From Motacilla alba alba (lineage: Eukaryota > Chordata > Aves > Passeriformes > Motacillidae), in contig NC_052017.1 in NCBI RefSeq assembly GCF_015832195.1, forward strand, positions 92,468,429 through 92,532,428: 64,000 bases of DNA, given 5' to 3'. A model generated the notes under the pieces. The model searched no databases and was not told the DNA's origin. It saw only the letters and a program-made list of their open reading frames with translations. Position 1 is the stretch's first letter. Every line of letters begins with the position of its first letter. The position numbers and the translations under genes were made by a program. This document shows positions 60,204 through 64,000 of the stretch, in pieces.

Positions 60204-60912
60204 TGTCTTAGGTTGCAAATGCAAGACATGGCTGGGGGTGTGTATTCTATTGCCACCTGTTAGAGGTGGAGCTGTTATCTTCAGTTAGCTGGGCCACCTG
60301 TTAAAACCAGGTGGGGCAGTTTTCTTTGTCTCTTCCACAACCAATCCCCCCTCCAGGGAGATATCTTCTGTTAATAGGCTACTGTGTGTCATTACATAAT
60401 CCCTTTGTGAGATGCTCCGCCCAGGGGGGGAGCCAAGCATTCCTACCTGGATATAATCCGAGATTTGGAACACCACAATCAGCCTTTTCCCACTGGATTC
60501 TCAGAGGATCAGCCTTTTTCCCACTAGATTCCCCAAGGAAGATCAGGCCAAATCTACACCACCAGTAGACCTTCAGAAGAAAACTACATCCTTTCTGAGG
60601 ATGAGAAATGAGCTCATTGTTTCAACAGAACCACACCTGTCACTCCAGGAGCATTGCAGCTGCCATTTAATGGGACTGCTACCAACAGGGTGTTAAGTCA
60701 TGTTCTGACTGTCAGTGTTGTTTTGTGTTGCTGCATTTTTATTTTAATTTTGTTTTTTCCTAATAAATAACTATTATTCTTACTCCATATCTTTGCCTAA
60801 AAGCCCTTTAATTTCAAAATTATAATAATTCAGAGGAAGAGTTTTTACATTTTCCATTTCAAGAGAGGCTTCTGCCTTCCTTATCAGACACCTGTCTTTT
60901 CCAACCAAGATA
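60204..60912 (+). mobile_element. Near-complete solo ERV LTR, plus strand, about 709 bp
   Basis: It begins TGTCTTAGGTTGCAAATG and runs through TAGAGGTGGAGCTGTTATCT, AAAACCAGGTGGGGCAGTTT and CTCCAGGGAGATATCTTCTG. A TATA-like GGATATAATC lies near 60450, and CCTAATAAATAACTATTATT near 60758 supplies the poly(A) signal. It ends CTGTCTTTTCCAACCAAGA. This is a recognisable songbird LTR family with U3, R and U5 all present. A duplication of about 31 bp (TCAGCCTTTT.CCCACT) lies at about 60479-60540. I could not find a convincing target-site duplication. Confidence 0.82.
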
Positions 60913-61734
60913 CTGTGTTGTAGGACATTTGTGGCTTATTTGTATTGGCACTCCAGACTGAAGCCATGCTTTCCAGTTTGCTTTCAAGTGAGAGCTAGGT
61001 TAGTTCTGCATGCATTTATTGCATGCATTTATCCCCACAAGTAAATCAAATAGAATTATGAGGTTATATAGTTCACATTTGTGGACCTTTCTGTGACAAG
61101 ACAGTTTCACAGGAGAGGATGTGATTTTTGGTCACCATGGTCCTGCCCTGCTGTTCACCCCTTTCCTCTGCTGTGCTTTCACCTTGCCTTCTTCATGCTG
61201 GACACAGCACTCATCAGCCTGCAGTGAGCTGTTTCAGATTATTTACCATGCAAAAACCAATTTGTTATTCTTTGTAGCTGGATTTACAATGCTCAAAAAG
61301 AATGTAAATGAGCTTCAGAGCATCGAGCACAATCCTCACTGTTTTGTCTCAAACATACCAGAAATCTGATTTTGAACCATCTTTTATAAATCTGCAGAGA
61401 TTTATAATCTGCTCTATCTGATTTTAGCTGTTGATAGACTGCATTCCACAGCACATGCAGAAACAGAGTTGTTGTGAATGCATATTACCTTCATAATCAA
61501 ACACCATATAATTCAACACTTAATTTTCCACCTTAACTGAGAACTTCATCACCAATACTTGCTTTTGTTTCAGCACACAGTTAAAATCATTATGCATTAG
61601 AGGCCGAAAATCTCTGCAGGGTATCACAAGAAGCACAAGCACTCAGTAATAATTTCTTATTTATAATTACTACTGGGACTTGTAATTTAATCTGTCCTAA
61701 ATTCATTAGTGCCATGTTGATACGGTACCACCCT

Positions 61735-61860
61735 GGATAATTTATCAACATATCATGCAACACTAAGTCGAATGCCTTGCAGGAGCAAGTCTGCTACATC
61801 AATAATGCTATCTTTATCAACCAAACTTGTAATCTCATCAAGAAGTAACTGTGCTAGCAG
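61735..61860 (-). mobile_element. Possible ancient CR1/L3-like LINE remnant, minus strand
   Basis: The minus strand encodes, with decay, a series like DEITSLVDKDSIIDVADLL, resembling the 'T.LVD.G..VDVVYLDFSKAFD' reverse-transcriptase region of CR1/L3 elements. It is much more diverged than the other CR1 copies and lies in AT-rich sequence with many TAAT cores. Confidence 0.5.
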
Positions 61861-63047
61861 CAGACAGAAGAACATTTTTGAAACTGTGAAAGCACATAGA
61901 GGCTGTTCTTTTATTGTGTTTACTTTGCTAGCAAAGTCAGCTTATGAAGTTGCTATTGAAGAGGAGTTCGGATGATCTGTAAAGTGAATGAAACTTACAG
62001 GAGTAACTGGAGCTTATGTAATAGTTCTTCCTATGTTTTTGCTCAGCTTTGTGCTATTTTGATGACAAGCTGTTGGTTTTTTAAACCTTTCAAATCTTGT
62101 CTAGGTAACAACCTTATTTGGCTTTGGGATTTTGCCTAAGAAATGGTGGCCACTGACCCACTTACAGGTTTTCTAATTTAATATTTTTTACTGGACATAA
62201 CCTTTGTGAAATCCAAAACTGGTACATCAACTTTCCAATATCCAATTTATCCTAGAAAGTATTTGGACGGATATATATTTTTTTGAAAGTCTATCACTGG
62301 ATAAGATCCCAGGAAGAAGCTTTACTGAGTCTGTAGACTTGAGACTGGCCTTCAGATACTTTGCTCCTTAGTCCTCTCAGCCCCACCTCTCCTAAAACTT
62401 GCAGCAGTCATTTTTACACTTTTCCCAGGACTGATGCCATGTACTAAACAACTTTTACATATGTTTTTCAGTTTTATTGACTAGTGGTGCAATGCTGGTC
62501 TTCTGTCAGCTCAAGGATCTTCCTGGACAGCTGCTGGTTTAGAAACCTGTGTCTTTATTGATCACCCTCTTCTGAATGATGTTTTAATTAGCACATATTT
62601 ATTAATCAGTCTTCTTCAACAGAAATTATTTGTGTACTCCTAAATTCAGAATATAAGCTTCTCTGAATCATTACTGATGTCGCCACAATGTCTACCTAGT
62701 GACATGCTGATGCTACTAGTCCCTTTTTTTTTAATCACTGAAAATTTATTTTTCTGACTGCTCTTAATGCTTCCTACTTATTTTTTGCTTAATTTATATA
62801 TTTTACATCATTCTCGACATAAAACTCACAGCTTTTGGTATCACTGTGCAAATTTTTTCCATTTGAGCAGTGTTGGAGGTCTTGTGGTTAAGATTATGAT
62901 AGCTTCTGGTTAACATCTGCCTTACTTGAAGTTGAAAGTAGGCCAGCCAAAGCATTTTTAATTAGTGGGCAGACAGAGATGATTAAACACTAGATCGTGG
63001 TTTTAGACCATCTAATTTTTCTTGAAGAAGTATTGTTTTCTTTTTTT

Positions 63048-63480
63048 AGAATCATAGAATTATAGAATGTCCTGAGTTGAAAGGAACAAGAAAGATCATC
63101 TAGTTCCAGCCCCCCTCTGCCATTGACAGGGACACCTTCCACTACAACAGGTCCCTCAGAGCCCCATCCAGCCTGGCGTTGGCACTTCAGGGATCAGGCA
63201 TCCACAACTTCTCTGGGCAACCTGTTCTGGCACCTCACCATCCTCACAGTAAAGAATTTCTTCTTAATAGCTAATCTAAACCTGCCCTTTCAGTTATTCC
63301 TCCTTGCCCTGTCACCAACTGCTCTTGTAGAATCCCTCTCCACCTTTCTTAAAAGCTCCTTTCAGATACCAGAAGGCTGCTATTAGGTCATCCTGAAACC
63401 TTTTCTTTTCCAGGCTGAGTAAATCCAGTTCTCTCAGCCATTCCTTGTCGGAGAGGTGCTCCACTCCTCTAAGCATGATC
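63048..63480 (-). mobile_element. CR1 LINE 3' part, minus strand, about 430 bp
   Basis: The plus strand begins AGAATCATAGAATTATAGAA, the complement of the CR1 terminal repeats. It continues with GATCATCTAGTTCCAGCCCC, GACAGGGACACCTTCCACTA, CTCAGAGCCCCATCCAGCCT, GGCAACCTGTTCTGGCACCT, AAGAATTTCTTCTTAATAGC and CCTTGCCCTGTCACCAACTG, up to CAGGCTGAGTAAATCCAG near 63413. It is a well-preserved 5'-truncated copy with an intact 3' end. Confidence 0.92.
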
Positions 63481-64000
63481 TGTTATGTTAAGAAGGTTTC
63501 TGTGATCATGACAAGCATTCATTTGTGTGTGTATGTGTACCTTTCCTTCTTCCATATCCTCACTAATATTTGAACCCATAGCTCAGTTTTTCCTCATTTT
63601 GCCAGGGTAAGAAAACCCAAAATGGGCAACAAATTCATGAAAATGCAGCAGCCAAGGTAAAGCAGGAAATCTACCTGCAGAGGCGACTGCCATGGTAATC
63701 CCCTGCCCCAGAAAATCCATGGGCATCCATTATACCTGCCACATATGTGAGAAGTGCTGCAGCCAGTATTCATGCATTGTTGGCAGAGACCTGTGAGACA
63801 CCAGGCCTCCTCATTTCGTGTCATCACATGTGCTATCCACCAAGTTTGTTCAAAAATTACTTCTCCTATTTGATCGTAATTGCTTTCAGTGTTGTGAGTT
63901 AGCCCTGGCCAGCACTGACAATTTGTGTGACCCCCCTGCCACGTTCACTGTGACGTTGTTTATTTAAACCCTAACAACTCAGTTAACTAAGCTGGACCAA

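Larger units (their letters stand above)
60913..64000. other. Right flank, no exon found
   Basis: About 3.1 kb without a supportable gene. It contains an old LINE-like remnant near 61.74-61.86 kb in AT-rich sequence and a CR1 copy at 63048-63480. The last 500 bases hold nothing I recognise. Confidence 0.5.

Noticed and set aside
13671..64000. KIAA0319 coding exons
   Set aside because: No frame resembles its MANSC or PKD domains or its signal-peptide exon.
1..64000. CRISPR arrays, operons, insertion sequences, replication origins
   Set aside because: Gene structure, introns and repeats are vertebrate; no regularly spaced repeats or bacterial genes are present.

Overview
The window looks like vertebrate, very probably avian and likely songbird (passerine), nuclear DNA. 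Two genes with introns encode clear vertebrate proteins, the interspersed repeats are CR1 LINE 3' ends and LTRs of types I recognise from songbird genomes, and introns are short. There is no sign of prokaryotic, plasmid or organellar sequence. The lineage call rests on recognising repeats, not on a search.

The coding content sits in the first 13.2 kb. ACOT13 (minus strand, 3 coding exons, 7577 to 2012, 140 aa) and TDP2 (plus strand, 7 exons, 7670 to 13158, 367 aa) are arranged head to head. Their start codons are 92 bp apart inside one CpG-rich block (about 7260-8270), so they must share a bidirectional promoter. Both reading frames can be assembled without a break across consensus GT/AG junctions, and every catalytic residue I could check is present. 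ACOT13 is a mitochondria-associated hotdog-fold acyl-CoA thioesterase. TDP2 removes trapped topoisomerase II from DNA 5' ends. They share a promoter but no known pathway.

From about 13.7 kb to 64 kb I found no coding exon I could support. In mammals this gene pair is followed by KIAA0319 in the same orientation as TDP2 (the human DYX2 interval), so the 50-kb right part may be the intergenic region plus 5' introns of KIAA0319, but no KIAA0319 exon is visible. What can be identified there is repeats: LTR pieces near 14.2, 24.2-24.8, 47.4-48.7, 52.7-53.1 and 60.2-60.9 kb; CR1 pieces near 14.4, 38.8-39.9, 43.0, 44.2, 49.2-49.6 and 63.0-63.5 kb; older LINE/SINE-like remnants near 26.7 and 61.8 kb; a perfect 30-copy GGAGA pentanucleotide array (58442-58591); and several homopolymer tracts. 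Between them lies AT-rich single-copy-looking sequence, parts of which (about 19.5-20.5 and 56.3-57.1 kb) resemble conserved regulatory DNA.

I did not find a new biological system. The most useful points are the very tight ACOT13/TDP2 divergent promoter, the 74-bp first intron of TDP2, two opposed LTR remnants abutting inside TDP2 intron 2, the long pure GGAGA array, and the unexplained 50-kb flank.
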